Below are positions 1-8,354 of a DNA stretch of 41,908 nucleotides, piece after piece (the first letter of the stretch is position 1; every line of letters starts with the position of its first letter). Origin of the DNA: an uncultured Bacilli bacterium (GTDB taxonomy: Bacteria; Bacillota_I; Bacilli_A; RF39; UBA660); assembly GCA_944359625.1 (NCBI GenBank), contig CALVSW010000008.1:1-41908 (forward strand), given 5' to 3'. The notes beneath the pieces are model-generated. The model was not told the DNA's origin and ran no database searches. It saw nothing but the letters and a program-made list of their open reading frames with translations. Made by a program: the position numbers and the translations under genes.

Positions 1-25
1 CAATTTGTAAGTCCAAATGACAAGA

Positions 26-986
26 CTAATTTTTGGTATCAATCATTTCTAAATCTTTAATACTTTGTAAGTAATGAAGTTCTACTTCACTTGGCTTTAA
101 TGCAATTCTATTTTTATATTTATCATATTCTTTTTTTGCATGATTTAAAGCTTCTTCATGACTAACTTTTCCAGCTCCTTTTAATATATCTTTTCTATTC
201 ATTGTTAGGAAATAATTCAGTTCTTTAATCCAATCTTGCATAGTCATCGGTTTTTCTTCAATCGCTTGTAATTCTGCATAATCTAAATACATTGAAACAA
301 TTCTATTTAAAATGTCTAATTCTTTATCTGTTAAATAGTTTTTTGCAACCGAAGCATCTAATAACGTTGGATAATCTCCACTAAATGTAGTTAACCCCAT
401 AAAATCTTTATCTCCATCAGCTCTTTCAACTATAATTTCTGCTGCAGTGTGTCCGTGTACTGCCCAGTGCATTTTATTTTGAACGGTTTTAAAAAATTCT
501 TGTGTTAGTTTTGATTTAGGATCATAATCAACAGATGTCGCATATATATCTAATATCTCGAATTCTTGCAAGTAATTCATCAAAATATAATCCACCACCT
601 GCTCGTTTTAATAAGTCATCGTTCATAGCAAATCCTTTTATCATATATTCAGTTAATCTCTCATTTGCCCATTTTCTAAAATTTGTTCCAGTATTAGATT
701 TCACCCTAAACCCTATAGCTACAATCATATCAAGATTATAATAATTCATATTATATGTTTTTCCGTTTGAGGCAACTGTTCGGAATTTCCGAACAGTTGC
801 TAATTCATCTAATTCTCCTTCTTCAAATATATGCTTTATATGCTCTGATATATTTGATTTACTTGAATTATATAATCTCACTAGTTGTTCTTGATTTAGC
901 CAAACAGTATTATCTTGCAATTTAACTTCTATATTATCATTGCCATTTTTATCTTTATAAATAATTATATTGCCATGTTCATCCAT
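26..986 (-). pseudogene. RhuM-family protein, broken by an internal deletion/frameshift
   Basis: RhuM-family proteins occur in genomic islands and have no settled biochemical role. Two overlapping minus-strand frames cover one gene. The N-terminal half (986 to 528) carries the family's start region with motifs such as WLNQEQLVRLY and TNFRKWANERL and runs to LLARIRDI. The C-terminal half (598 to 26) resumes with LDIYATSVDYDPKS and continues through QNKMHWAVHGHTAAEI. From memory, intact homologues carry about a dozen residues between RIRDIR and the DIYATS motif. Here these are missing and the frame changes, so a short out-of-frame deletion is the best explanation. A ribosome site (GGGAGGC) precedes the start at 986. 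The two halves could still be translated separately, but the gene is probably dead. Confidence 0.8.
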
Positions 987-1326
987 TGTTCTGCCTCCCG
1001 TTTTTAATAATTGATACTATAATAGTAAAGTTGTCATCATTCTCTTTGTTCTTTAATTTATTTAGCATAATATGCTTATTGTCAAACTTTCCTTTAAAAT
1101 AAAGCAATTTTATTATTTTTTCATTTCGTGTCATTTGGTACAACTTAGCCAATTTGTAAGCCCCATATTTTCTTTTTTTGGCATCCGCCCTATTATAAAT
1201 GATTTCAGCTGCGATTTGATGTGATACTGCATAATGTATTTTGTTTTGTACTTTTTTAAAAAATTTGATAGTTGTAGGAGATTTAGTATCATAATCTACA
1301 CTAGTTGCATAAATATCCGTAATTTT
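979..1326 (-). pseudogene. second RhuM-family C-terminal fragment
   Basis: The frame is open for about 116 codons but has no start, and a stop lies directly upstream. It begins TDIYATSVDYDTKS and continues with KKVQNKIHYAVSHQIAAEII and NRADAKK. This matches the C-terminal half of the neighbouring broken RhuM gene (DIYATSVDYDPKS, QNKMHWAVHGHTAAEIIVERAD). After that it drifts into unrelated sequence and stops inside the start codon region of the adjacent gene. It is a truncated paralogue lying in tandem with the first, so this end of the window has seen repeated insertion and decay. Confidence 0.65.
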
Positions 1327-1447
1327 TTATACTTTTAAAGAAATATTAAATAAATCGATATTTCAAAATTAATACTTACTTTTGCTTCATTAACAACAAT
1401 AATCACTTCTTCATTTACAATATCATATTATATCATAATATTTAAGC

Positions 1448-1474
1448 AAAGAAAAAGTAGATAAAAATCTACTT
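1448..1474 (-). terminator. intrinsic terminator of the HIT-protein gene
   Basis: Read on the minus strand, AAGTAGAT and ATCTACTT form a perfect 8-bp stem with a short A/T loop, followed by a run of T. It overlaps the end of the HIT-protein gene. Confidence 0.7.
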
Positions 1475-2071
1475 ATCAAGATTATTATCTTTTTTAAATT
1501 TCTTTATAGTATCAATAATGTTTTCTATAAACATATCTTTTTTCCAATCAAACTTATCTTCATACCCTAATTCTTTGGCAATTAATATACGCATAATTTG
1601 ACTTATTGGTTCAAAGTTATTAGATAAATAATAAGTATTATTATGATTTATATACATTATATAATTTTTATCTTTAGTTAAATAACTTAGATTATTAATT
1701 TGTTTAAAATTTAATTGCTTAATAATATCTATCTCATCAATAAAATTATAATTTACGATATGGGTATGAGCATGTAAGACACTATTTGCTTTTATATCAC
1801 TATCAATAACAGGAGAACCATGTTCAAAAATAATGGGATATTTAAAATAATATTTTTTAAATAAAGTACGATACTTATTAATTAAAAATTGATATTCTTC
1901 TTTTTCTTCTTTAGTTAATTCAGCCATAGAATTTAAATGTCTTTTACTAATTATTAATAAATATCCCTCTACTAAAGAACCAACCGCAGGTAATACTAAG
2001 AAATTAGCAGTTTCATCAATAATTGTATTTTCAAGTTTAGTTTTATCAATATTACAAAATATACAGTCCAT
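1469..2071 (-). CDS. HIT-family nucleotide-binding protein with extended C-terminus
   Basis: The 200-residue protein opens with MDCIFCNI, a CxxC motif typical of HIT (histidine triad) proteins. It carries the triad-like LHAHTHIVN (H-x-H-x-H) near residue 100. Family members hydrolyse or transfer nucleotides from AMP-linked substrates. Classical HIT proteins are 110-140 residues long; the extra roughly 80 residues here contain YYLSNN and a charged C-terminal helix and suggest a subfamily variant. A good ribosome site (AAGGAG) precedes the start, and the gene has its own terminator, so it is probably monocistronic. The substrate cannot be told from the sequence. A second, shorter HIT protein lies at 28033. 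Confidence 0.8.
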   Translation of the reverse strand: MDCIFCNIDKTKLENTIIDETANFLVLPAVGSLVEGYLLIISKRHLNSMAELTKEEKEEYQFLINKYRTLFKKYYFKYPIIFEHGSPVIDSDIKANSVLHAHTHIVNYNFIDEIDIIKQLNFKQINNLSYLTKDKNYIMYINHNNTYYLSNNFEPISQIMRILIAKELGYEDKFDWKKDMFIENIIDTIKKFKKDNNLDK

Positions 2072-2125
2072 ATTTCTCCTTAACTTTTTAAAATATAGTT
2101 ATTAGTATATCATATGTATAAACCA

Positions 2126-2152
2126 AAATAAAAAGTAGAATTTAATCTACTT
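2126..2152 (-). terminator. intrinsic terminator of the ferredoxin/rubredoxin operon
   Basis: On the minus strand AAGTAGA pairs with TCTACTT around a TTAAAT loop, followed by TTTATTTT. It overlaps the last codons of the ferredoxin gene. Confidence 0.7.
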
Positions 2153-2645
2153 AATCATTAACCTCTAACTTTTCTAATAATTTATTAATAATTGTTTTAT
2201 CTAAATCGTCTTCTTTATTAAGTAAATAATTTAAGAACTTATTAGAGTTAGTACTTTGAGGTAACATATAACCAGCTTCTCTCATAATATCTTCTACCAT
2301 TACTTTATTAGAATGGATTAATGCTTTTAATAATAATTTTTCTTTATCATCGTTTGTATTTTCTAATAAATAATTTAAAGTTCTTAATTCTTCTATTTTA
2401 CTACGAGCTACTTTAAATAAAGAATCTATAACTTCTTTTTTCTTCTTTTGCTGGGCAGGCATTGTATTAGGAAGCATTGTAATAGCATGGGCAGGACACG
2501 CTCTACTGCAAGCACCACAACCGATACATTTTTCAAAATCAATTTGACCTGTTTCAGTATCTGTAGCTCCTACGGGACATACAAATAAACATAAACAATC
2601 TTTGGTACATAATTTTAAATCTCTATAAGCGTGCATATCGGCCAT
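2151..2645 (-). CDS. 2[4Fe-4S] ferredoxin-type protein
   Basis: The 164-residue cytosolic iron-sulfur protein probably carries electrons. Residues 13-24 hold CxxxCxCxxxCP and residues 40-51 hold CIGCGACSRACP, together enough ligands for two [4Fe-4S] clusters. The last 100 residues are charged helices with no iron-sulfur motif. The start lies one base from the stop of the upstream rubredoxin-like gene, so the two are co-transcribed and probably work as a redox pair. In anaerobic Firmicutes such pairs are usually linked to peroxide or oxygen detoxification, but the partner reductase is not in this window. Confidence 0.85.
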   Translation of the reverse strand: MADMHAYRDLKLCTKDCLCLFVCPVGATDTETGQIDFEKCIGCGACSRACPAHAITMLPNTMPAQQKKKKEVIDSLFKVARSKIEELRTLNYLLENTNDDKEKLLLKALIHSNKVMVEDIMREAGYMLPQSTNSNKFLNYLLNKEDDLDKTIINKLLEKLEVND

Positions 2646-2646
2646 A

Positions 2647-3291
2647 TTATTTCACCTCCAATATCTTTAAACTTGGTACTTTACATATTGGACATATCTT
2701 AGGAACATCATTTCCTATATATACATAACCACATATATCACATACCCAAATTTTTACATCTTTTAAATAATTAACACCATTTTTTTGATAATTTTCGATA
2801 ATATATTTAATTATATTAGTAGTTTTAGTAGCCCAAGTAATGATTCTTTTAGCACCACGATCTTGATATTGATTAGCAACTTCCATTGCCTCTTTTAAAC
2901 TATTTATATCATTATTAACGTTATTTAGAATATCATTAAAAGTTCCTTCTTTTTTAACTTCTTTTCTCTCATAATACTCTGCTAATTCTTTAAAAAGTTT
3001 TGTTTCTTCTTCTAAATATTGTTTTTCACAACCTCTTGCAAGATTTGAACAAATTAAAGATATTTCATAATTAGATAATTCTCTTAAATCTTCTTGTTCC
3101 CCTTCATTTTCACTTTTAAAAACAACTACTTTTTCTTCTTCTTTTTTCTCTTCTTCAATAACTTCTTCAAACATTTCTTTAGGAGCACCACATAATGGAC
3201 ATTTCCAATCATCTGGTAAATCAGTAAACTTAACTTTTTCTACAGCTTCATCATATATATATCCACAAATTGTACAACGATATTTTTTCAT
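2647..3291 (-). CDS. rubredoxin / rubrerythrin-like / rubredoxin three-part protein
   Basis: The 214-residue protein has an N-terminal rubredoxin module (CTICG at 6-10, CPLCG at 31-35), an acidic linker, and a helical middle (about residues 70-175) resembling a rubrerythrin four-helix bundle. A C-terminal rubredoxin-like knuckle (CDICG ... CPIC) ends it. The usual rubrerythrin ligand motif ExxH is not visible: the expected place reads [10 protein letters not shown], and no clear second ExxH appears. The middle may therefore not bind a di-iron site. It is the first gene of an operon with the ferredoxin at 2151. The likely role is electron transfer in the oxidative stress response. Confidence 0.8.
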   Translation of the reverse strand: MKKYRCTICGYIYDEAVEKVKFTDLPDDWKCPLCGAPKEMFEEVIEEEKKEEEKVVVFKSENEGEQEDLRELSNYEISLICSNLARGCEKQYLEEETKLFKELAEYYERKEVKKEGTFNDILNNVNNDINSLKEAMEVANQYQDRGAKRIITWATKTTNIIKYIIENYQKNGVNYLKDVKIWVCDICGYVYIGNDVPKICPICKVPSLKILEVK

Positions 3292-3377
3292 TTAATAATC
3301 CTTTCTTTATAATTTTATAACTTTTTAATTAATCGTTACATAAATAATTATAACATGGAATTTATAATCTTATTTGA

Positions 3378-4091
3378 TTAAATAAAGATAATAATATTAT
3401 AAATAATTAATATACTTAAACTTATACAAAATAATAAATATTTGAAATATTTTTTTAATTTAAAATCTGTATAAAATAATGTTCTTATTTTATCAATAAA
3501 TTTAAATCTAGTAATAATAAAAGTAAATATTACTACTCCTATATAATTTAAAATTATATCATCAATATCAAAACTACCAGTATGGGTAAATATTTGAAAA
3601 AATTCAATAATAATTATAGTTGGTAAAATAATAATACTTTGTTTTAAAATATTTCTATATTTTAAATTATTTATCATAAGTAAAAAAGAAAAAGGTATAA
3701 ATAAAGTACAATTACCAATAATATTTTTTAAAAAAGATAGTTTAGAACCATATTTAAATTGTGAGATTATCGTATGAAATGGTTTAATTTGATCAAAGTA
3801 TAGGGAAGTATTAAACTCTATATCTACTCTACCAATAAAGAATGTAATGCTTATTAATAAGATAAAATAAAGTAAAATATATATTAAAATATTAGATTTA
3901 TATACTTCTTCTTTATTTAAGAATATTCCATAAGTATAAATAAATATACTATTAATTATCATAAATATAATACATCTCGAATATGTCATATCATAAATAT
4001 ATTCATTTCGACCAATACATACTAAAAAGAAGAAAATAAATAAATTAATAGTTAAAACTATATTTTTAATTACTATAAATCTTTTTTCCAT
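3378..4091 (-). CDS. VanZ-like membrane protein
   Basis: The 237-residue integral membrane protein has about six hydrophobic segments. The VanZ-family signature is visible: GNCTLFIPFSFLL (compare GNillFiPlGfLL), then FFQIFTHTGSFDIDDIILN (compare lQ...R.fDidDvilN), with the acidic D/DD motif conserved. VanZ-family proteins are linked to glycopeptide tolerance in some settings, but most chromosomal members have no known role. The ribosome site is AAAGGAG. It lies just downstream of an unrelated membrane gene at 4114 on the same strand and may be co-transcribed with it. Confidence 0.75.
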   Translation of the reverse strand: MEKRFIVIKNIVLTINLFIFFFLVCIGRNEYIYDMTYSRCIIFMIINSIFIYTYGIFLNKEEVYKSNILIYILLYFILLISITFFIGRVDIEFNTSLYFDQIKPFHTIISQFKYGSKLSFLKNIIGNCTLFIPFSFLLMINNLKYRNILKQSIIILPTIIIIEFFQIFTHTGSFDIDDIILNYIGVVIFTFIITRFKFIDKIRTLFYTDFKLKKYFKYLLFCISLSILIIYNIIIFI

Positions 4092-4113
4092 ATTTAAATC
4101 TCCTTTAATAATG

Positions 4114-4599
4114 TTATCTTTTTATATCTTTAAAAAATAAATAATATACTAATATAACATTTATTATAAAATCATAGATTCTTAATTTATCAAACAAGAC
4201 AATACTAGATAAAATAGATACTATTATAATAGATATACTTATTAATTTAGGAAATACACCTTTTTCTTTAGTCATCCAAGTAAAGTATGCTAATATAGGT
4301 GAAAATAAGGCAAAAATAGTCCAGCCAATTATAATTGTTTTATTATAGACACCGTTTGTAATAATGGCTACAAAATAATATGCTAAAAGCATTCCTATGC
4401 AAAATAAGAATATATTTAACATAGCTTTTTTCTTAGAACTACTGTATATAGAAATTAAAACACCAAACAAAATCCAAATTGCCATTTCAGATAAAATATT
4501 ACCTAAATTTTGGGTATACATATCAAAAAGTCGGCTAATTACGCCTAAAATAATGCCAATTATAAACATACTTACTGGATTTAAAATATATTTTTTCAT
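4114..4599 (-). CDS. small multi-pass membrane protein (DUF6518-like)
   Basis: The 161-residue protein has about five membrane segments. It starts at an ATG with a strong ribosome site (TTAGGAGCAAT). The pattern GIILGVISRLFD, then an Ala/Trp-rich segment and FTWMTKEKGVF, is familiar from small Firmicutes membrane proteins that I would place near DUF6518. No catalytic motif is visible and no function can be given. It is followed after 22 bases by the VanZ-like gene, so the two may form a two-gene unit. Confidence 0.6.
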   Translation of the reverse strand: MKKYILNPVSMFIIGIILGVISRLFDMYTQNLGNILSEMAIWILFGVLISIYSSSKKKAMLNIFLFCIGMLLAYYFVAIITNGVYNKTIIIGWTIFALFSPILAYFTWMTKEKGVFPKLISISIIIVSILSSIVLFDKLRIYDFIINVILVYYLFFKDIKR

Positions 4600-4610
4600 A
4601 TTGCTCCTAA

Positions 4611-4709
4611 TTACTCAAATTTTACTATAACATTACCGACTCCTAAGATATTATCTAACTCTTCTAGATTATTTATCTTCCCTAGTTTTGTATAATTATA
4701 AGAGCTATT
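4611..4709 (-). pseudogene. C-terminal remnant of a cyclophilin-like protein
   Basis: A short open frame reads SSYNYTKLGKI, then NNLEELDNILGVGN and VIVKFE before a stop. It matches the last 33 or so residues of the intact cyclophilin-like protein at 6899 (TSYSYTRLGKID, DLNSILGSGNVIVRFEY). Nothing upstream continues the similarity, so this is a leftover 3' end of a second copy. Confidence 0.65.
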
Positions 4710-4724
4710 AATGTTGTTTAATTA

Positions 4725-5051
4725 TTAATCATTATAAAATAACTTTTTTCCTAAAAATCCGGGTCTCAATCGACTTATTTTAGGAATGAATGGAATAAAT
4801 AACGGATTTTGACTTTCTAAGCTTAAATGTTTATGCATTGCATCTAAACTTGAAAAGTCCTTACAAATTTTTGATAGTGCTTCTAGATAAGAATTACTAG
4901 TAATAAGATAATCATGAGGTAATGTACAAGCTACAATTAAATCCGGGTTTATTCTTATATTAGTTGGAATTACTAACATAAAAGGAAAATTAAATCCCAT
5001 AGAGGGATTAGCCTTAATAAATATATTATTTGTATTATTAAAATTAATCAT
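4725..5051 (-). CDS. truncated N-terminal part of an alpha/beta-hydrolase-like protein
   Basis: The 108-residue product starts with a good ribosome site (AAAGGATT). I do not recognise it securely. The stretch ALSKICKDFSS followed by NPLFIPFIPK resembles the N-terminal part of esterase-type alpha/beta hydrolases, where a similar LvPvfPRP segment follows the first helix. No GxSxG nucleophile elbow or catalytic His is present and the protein ends soon after, so if the assignment is right this is a truncated gene. It sits beside the cyclophilin-like remnant at 4611, in a patch of broken sequence. Confidence 0.4.
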   Translation of the reverse strand: MINFNNTNNIFIKANPSMGFNFPFMLVIPTNIRINPDLIVACTLPHDYLITSNSYLEALSKICKDFSSLDAMHKHLSLESQNPLFIPFIPKISRLRPGFLGKKLFYND

Positions 5052-5077
5052 GTATATAAATCCTTTCTAATTTATTT

Positions 5078-6829
5078 TTATTCTATAAAGCTATTGTCAT
5101 TAAAATTAGGTTCAGAAAGGTATAAATTTTGATACTGTAAACAATTATTTAATAATTCTTTATGAGTTCCACTACCTATTAATTTACCCTTTTCTATTAC
5201 ATGGATCATATCAGCATCAATAATAGTAGATAAACGATGAGCAACAATAATTATTGTATGATCATTTACTAAATCATCAATTGATTTTTTTATGAATTTT
5301 TGTGATTCATTATCTAAAGCACTAGTGGCTTCATCAAATAATATAATTTTAGTATTTAAAAGAAGAACTCGAGCAATTGCTAAACGTTGTTTTTGACCAC
5401 CAGATAAGTTGATTCCACCTTCACCTATTAAAGTGTCATACTGATTTGGTAAACTCATTATGTAATCATCAATATATGCTTTTTTACAGCATTCTCTAAC
5501 TTCTTGTAATGTAACATCTTTTTTTACTAATTTAAAATTTTCTAAAATAGTTAAATTAAATAAATATGGGTTTTGTCTAATAATTGAAATATTATTTCTT
5601 AAAGATTCTTCAGTTAAATCTTTAATATTTATATTATCAATTAATATACTACCTTCATTAGCATCAAAATATCTTAATAATAAATTAAATATTGTTGTTT
5701 TACCATTACCACTACGCCCTACAATAGCAACTTTTTTATTAGGCTTTATTAATAAATTTAAATCATTTAATGTATAATCTTCTTTTTCTCTATATTTAAA
5801 TTTAACATTTCTAAATTCAATAATACCTATTGGATTTTCTAATACTTTATTGCCATATCTTTGATCTTGATATAATTCATTATTTAAAATTTGACTAATT
5901 CTATTTAAAGATACAGAAACTTTATTAAAGCTTACACCAAAATCACTAAAGTTTTCAACAAAATTATCTATTTTTCCCATATAAGAATGCATCATCAAAA
6001 ATAATGGTAATGTAATTATTCCATCGACAAGTAATTTACCTGATGTTAAAAGTATTAACAATTCAATCATAAAATAAGCCATATCATTTAATCCATAATA
6101 CCATATTTCATCTTTTTTTAATTTATTAGCATTAACAAATAATTTATCATTAACTTTAAATAAATTTTTCTCAATATTTTTAGTTATGCCTAGTGCTTTT
6201 ACTTCTCTTATTCCAGTAATATTTTCAGTGGCAATTTTTAAAAAGGCATCGTTTTCATCAGATATATTTTCTTGACCTTTTTTGATTTTAGGAAATATTT
6301 TATTAGAAATAAACCCTATAATTAAGATTAATAATAACATTTCGAAAAATAAAATATATGATATTTTAAAAGATATGATAATTAAGATAATAACTACTAA
6401 TCCATTACAAAATAATCTTACAATTCTAGATAATAAATCCATTACTTTATTAGGATCTGAGTACAATCTATTGACAAATTCTCCTACGCCAATTTCTTCG
6501 AAAGCAACGGCTGGTAATTTGTCAATTTTTTTATATAAATCATTGCTAACATTTTTAGTAAATTTTATTTCAAAATAATTATATAAAAAATCTTTTGGGA
6601 CTTGTAATATTGCATAAAATAAAATAAATATCCCTTCATATAGTAATATATACATAATAAATTTACTAAAATCTTTAGTTAAAAGGACCTCTACAGCTAT
6701 TCCCCAAAAATACGCAGTAAGTATTTGAGGAATACATAATAAGGCAACCAATAATATATATAAAAATAATTTAAATTTATCATCTTTTATATAATTCCAA
6801 AAAATTTTAAAATTCTTAAACTTATTCAT
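5078..6829 (-). CDS. ABC exporter, fused permease-ATPase
   Basis: The 583-residue half-transporter has a six-helix membrane domain (residues 1-310) and a C-terminal ATPase. The ATPase shows Walker A GRSGNGKTT near residue 370, a Q-loop in IRQNPYLF, the signature NLSGGQKQRLAIARVLL near 472, Walker B IILFDEATSALD near 492 and the switch His in VAHRLST. It should dimerise and export a lipid, peptide or drug; the substrate is unknown. I chose the ATG at 6829 because a strong promoter (6861-6889) lies inside the longer possible reading frame. The promoter and leader are nearly the same as those of the neighbouring cyclophilin-like gene at 6899. Confidence 0.88.
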   Translation of the reverse strand: MNKFKNFKIFWNYIKDDKFKLFLYILLVALLCIPQILTAYFWGIAVEVLLTKDFSKFIMYILLYEGIFILFYAILQVPKDFLYNYFEIKFTKNVSNDLYKKIDKLPAVAFEEIGVGEFVNRLYSDPNKVMDLLSRIVRLFCNGLVVIILIIISFKISYILFFEMLLLILIIGFISNKIFPKIKKGQENISDENDAFLKIATENITGIREVKALGITKNIEKNLFKVNDKLFVNANKLKKDEIWYYGLNDMAYFMIELLILLTSGKLLVDGIITLPLFLMMHSYMGKIDNFVENFSDFGVSFNKVSVSLNRISQILNNELYQDQRYGNKVLENPIGIIEFRNVKFKYREKEDYTLNDLNLLIKPNKKVAIVGRSGNGKTTIFNLLLRYFDANEGSILIDNINIKDLTEESLRNNISIIRQNPYLFNLTILENFKLVKKDVTLQEVRECCKKAYIDDYIMSLPNQYDTLIGEGGINLSGGQKQRLAIARVLLLNTKIILFDEATSALDNESQKFIKKSIDDLVNDHTIIIVAHRLSTIIDADMIHVIEKGKLIGSGTHKELLNNCLQYQNLYLSEPNFNDNSFIE

Positions 6830-6860
6830 AATAACACTTTCATAAACTCTTTCTAAGGCT

Positions 6861-6889
6861 ATTATACAAAAGTAAATTATTATTATCAA
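6861..6889 (-). promoter_or_regulatory. sigma-A promoter of the ABC exporter gene
   Basis: On the minus strand TTGATA (6889-6884) and TATAAT (6866-6861) are spaced by 17 bases. The match is close to consensus and it lies 32 bases before the chosen start. A near copy serves the gene at 6899. Confidence 0.75.
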
Positions 6890-6898
6890 TCTAAAGAA

Positions 6899-7396
6899 TT
6901 AATATTCAAATCTTACTATAACATTTCCTGACCCTAAAATACTATTTAAATCTTCTGGATTATCAATCTTACCTAATCTAGTATAACTATAAGAAGTATT
7001 AAATGATTCATAAAATAATACTAAGCAATTATTACCATATAACATAATATCCCCTTTATTTATAGTTTTAGGATTATATGAATTAGTTGCTAATTTATTA
7101 TCTAAATAATAATATTTTTCATTATTATTTAATTCTTGCATATTAATTTCTAATGGTAACATATTTATAAATTCTTTAGAAGTATTATTATCTTCTAAAG
7201 TAGCTGTATAAGTTTTATTATTTATAATAACTTTTATATTCAAATTTACTTCATCCTTTTCTTCATTACTTTGATTATTATTAATTCCTTCTTTATTATT
7301 TAAATTAGGTTTAAAAATATAATCTTTTTTTAATAAAAACATTACAAATATAATTATTATTAATAAGATCAATAGTATAATTTTTCTTCTTTTCAT
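6899..7396 (-). CDS. membrane-anchored cyclophilin-like fold protein
   Basis: The 165-residue protein has one N-terminal hydrophobic segment (residues 5-21), a low-complexity Asn/Glu linker, and a C-terminal domain of about 110 residues. The motif order is YTATLEDN, then MLPLEINMQELN, GDIMLYGNNCLVLFY, SYSYTRLGKI and GSGNVIVRFEY. This is the pattern of the cyclophilin-like (PF18050-type) domain seen in small Firmicutes proteins. Enzymatic activity is not established for that family. The anchor places the domain outside the membrane. The gene has its own promoter, a near duplicate of the one for the downstream exporter gene. Confidence 0.75.
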   Translation of the reverse strand: MKRRKIILLILLIIIIFVMFLLKKDYIFKPNLNNKEGINNNQSNEEKDEVNLNIKVIINNKTYTATLEDNNTSKEFINMLPLEINMQELNNNEKYYYLDNKLATNSYNPKTINKGDIMLYGNNCLVLFYESFNTSYSYTRLGKIDNPEDLNSILGSGNVIVRFEY

Positions 7397-7427
7397 AATA
7401 ACACTTTCTTAAAATCTTTATAGTTTT

Positions 7428-7456
7428 ATTATACAAAAGCCAAATTTTATTATCAA
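7428..7456 (-). promoter_or_regulatory. sigma-A promoter of the cyclophilin-like gene
   Basis: On the minus strand TTGATA (7456-7451) and TATAAT (7433-7428) are separated by exactly 17 bases. Flanking bases and the leader near the start codon (GAAAGTGTTATTATGA) match those of the exporter gene. Confidence 0.75.
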
Positions 7457-7480
7457 TCAAAAAAAGAAGAATTAAATCTT

Positions 7481-7675
7481 CTAATCATTTTTATTATCTT
7501 TTAAATACGCATATACGGGATAGTTAAGAACACATATTAAAAGACCAATTATTCCTAAAATAATTCCTAATTTAAGTAAAACCCACTCTGCTATTAAGCA
7601 CATACACATACCAATAGCAAAAATAATTCCTCCAAGTGTACCTAAAATAATTTCTAATAACGTTTCTTTTTTCAT
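7481..7675 (-). CDS. small two-helix membrane protein
   Basis: The 64-residue protein has two hydrophobic helices (about residues 7-29 and 31-55) and a charged tail, KDNKND. Gly-rich packing (LGTLGGIIFAIGMCMC) suggests close helix contact. No family is recognised. It stands alone between a lone promoter region and the small conserved gene at 7698. Confidence 0.55.
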   Translation of the reverse strand: MKKETLLEIILGTLGGIIFAIGMCMCLIAEWVLLKLGIILGIIGLLICVLNYPVYAYLKDNKND

Positions 7676-7697
7676 ATTAAATATTATCCTACCAATC

Positions 7698-7865
7698 TCA
7701 ATATTTTTCCTTAGACTCTTTTTTTAATCTTTCTTTTGCCTCTTCAATAGTTTCATTATCTTGACGTAAAAAATTATCGATAAATTTATCTTCTATTTTT
7801 TGATAACTGCCAACAACTGCTTTTTCAATCTTTTCATTAGCTTTAACTAATTTTGACTTTGCCAT
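7698..7865 (-). CDS. small conserved charged protein (55 aa)
   Basis: This short gene encodes a 55-residue, lysine/glutamate-rich, probably helical cytosolic protein. It begins MAKSKLVKANEKIEKAVVGS and continues with YQKIEDKFIDNFL and ETIEEAKERLKKE. The layout (a VxGxYxKIEDKFxxxFL block, then EAKxRL) is one I know from many small conserved hypothetical proteins of Firmicutes; the function is unknown. A good ribosome site (AGAAGGG) lies upstream. It stops with TGA, which argues for the standard code. Confidence 0.75.
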   Translation of the reverse strand: MAKSKLVKANEKIEKAVVGSYQKIEDKFIDNFLRQDNETIEEAKERLKKESKEKY

Positions 7866-7983
7866 AATAATCCCTTCTAATTAAACATCACTTATTTGTT
7901 TAATATGATTTTAGTATAATATTACTATTTTAAAGAAACAATCAGCAATTTATAATTAATTGTTGTAATAAAGGAGTCTTATA

Positions 7984-8329
7984 ATGAATATCCCAAATAA
8001 TAAAAGAGGAAAAACATCACAAGAAAAAATAGAAAAAGTTTTTATAGAATTAATCCAAACTAAAAATATTAATGAAATAACTGTTATTTTATAAGACATA
8101 TTTTAAATTAGATACAGATAATAGTTTTTTACCAATTAAACCTAATTATAAATACGATTCTAAATTAGCTACATCTTTATATAATGATAAATACATAGAT
8201 TATCATATAGCATTTTTTAATGCTGGTATTAATGCAATTATAAAAAAATGGTTAGATAATGGTTGCAAAGAAAGTCCTGAAGAAATAGAATCAATATTAA
8301 TAAGTGAATATAAAAATAAGAATATCTAA
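7984..8329 (+). pseudogene. TetR-family regulator remnant
   Basis: The gene starts with a strong ribosome site (AAAGGAG) and encodes the first part of a TetR-type helix-turn-helix domain: MNIPNNKRGKTSQEKIEKVF, then FIELIQTKNINEITV. It then reaches a stop. A second frame without a start resumes with DYHIAFFNAGINAIIKKWLD and GCKESPEEIESIL, which is the end of a TetR ligand-binding domain. The middle, including the recognition helix, is missing, so the gene is dead through an internal deletion. It faces away from the neighbouring minus-strand genes. Confidence 0.75.
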
Positions 8330-8350
8330 ATAAACTGATATTCTTATTTT
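8312..8350. terminator. bidirectional terminator between tetR remnant and histidine kinase
   Basis: AATAAGAATATC and GATATTCTTATT form a 12-bp stem with a 10-base loop. It is followed by TTTTTATTT on the plus strand and preceded by an A-run that serves the minus strand. Confidence 0.7.
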
Positions 8351-8354
8351 TTAT

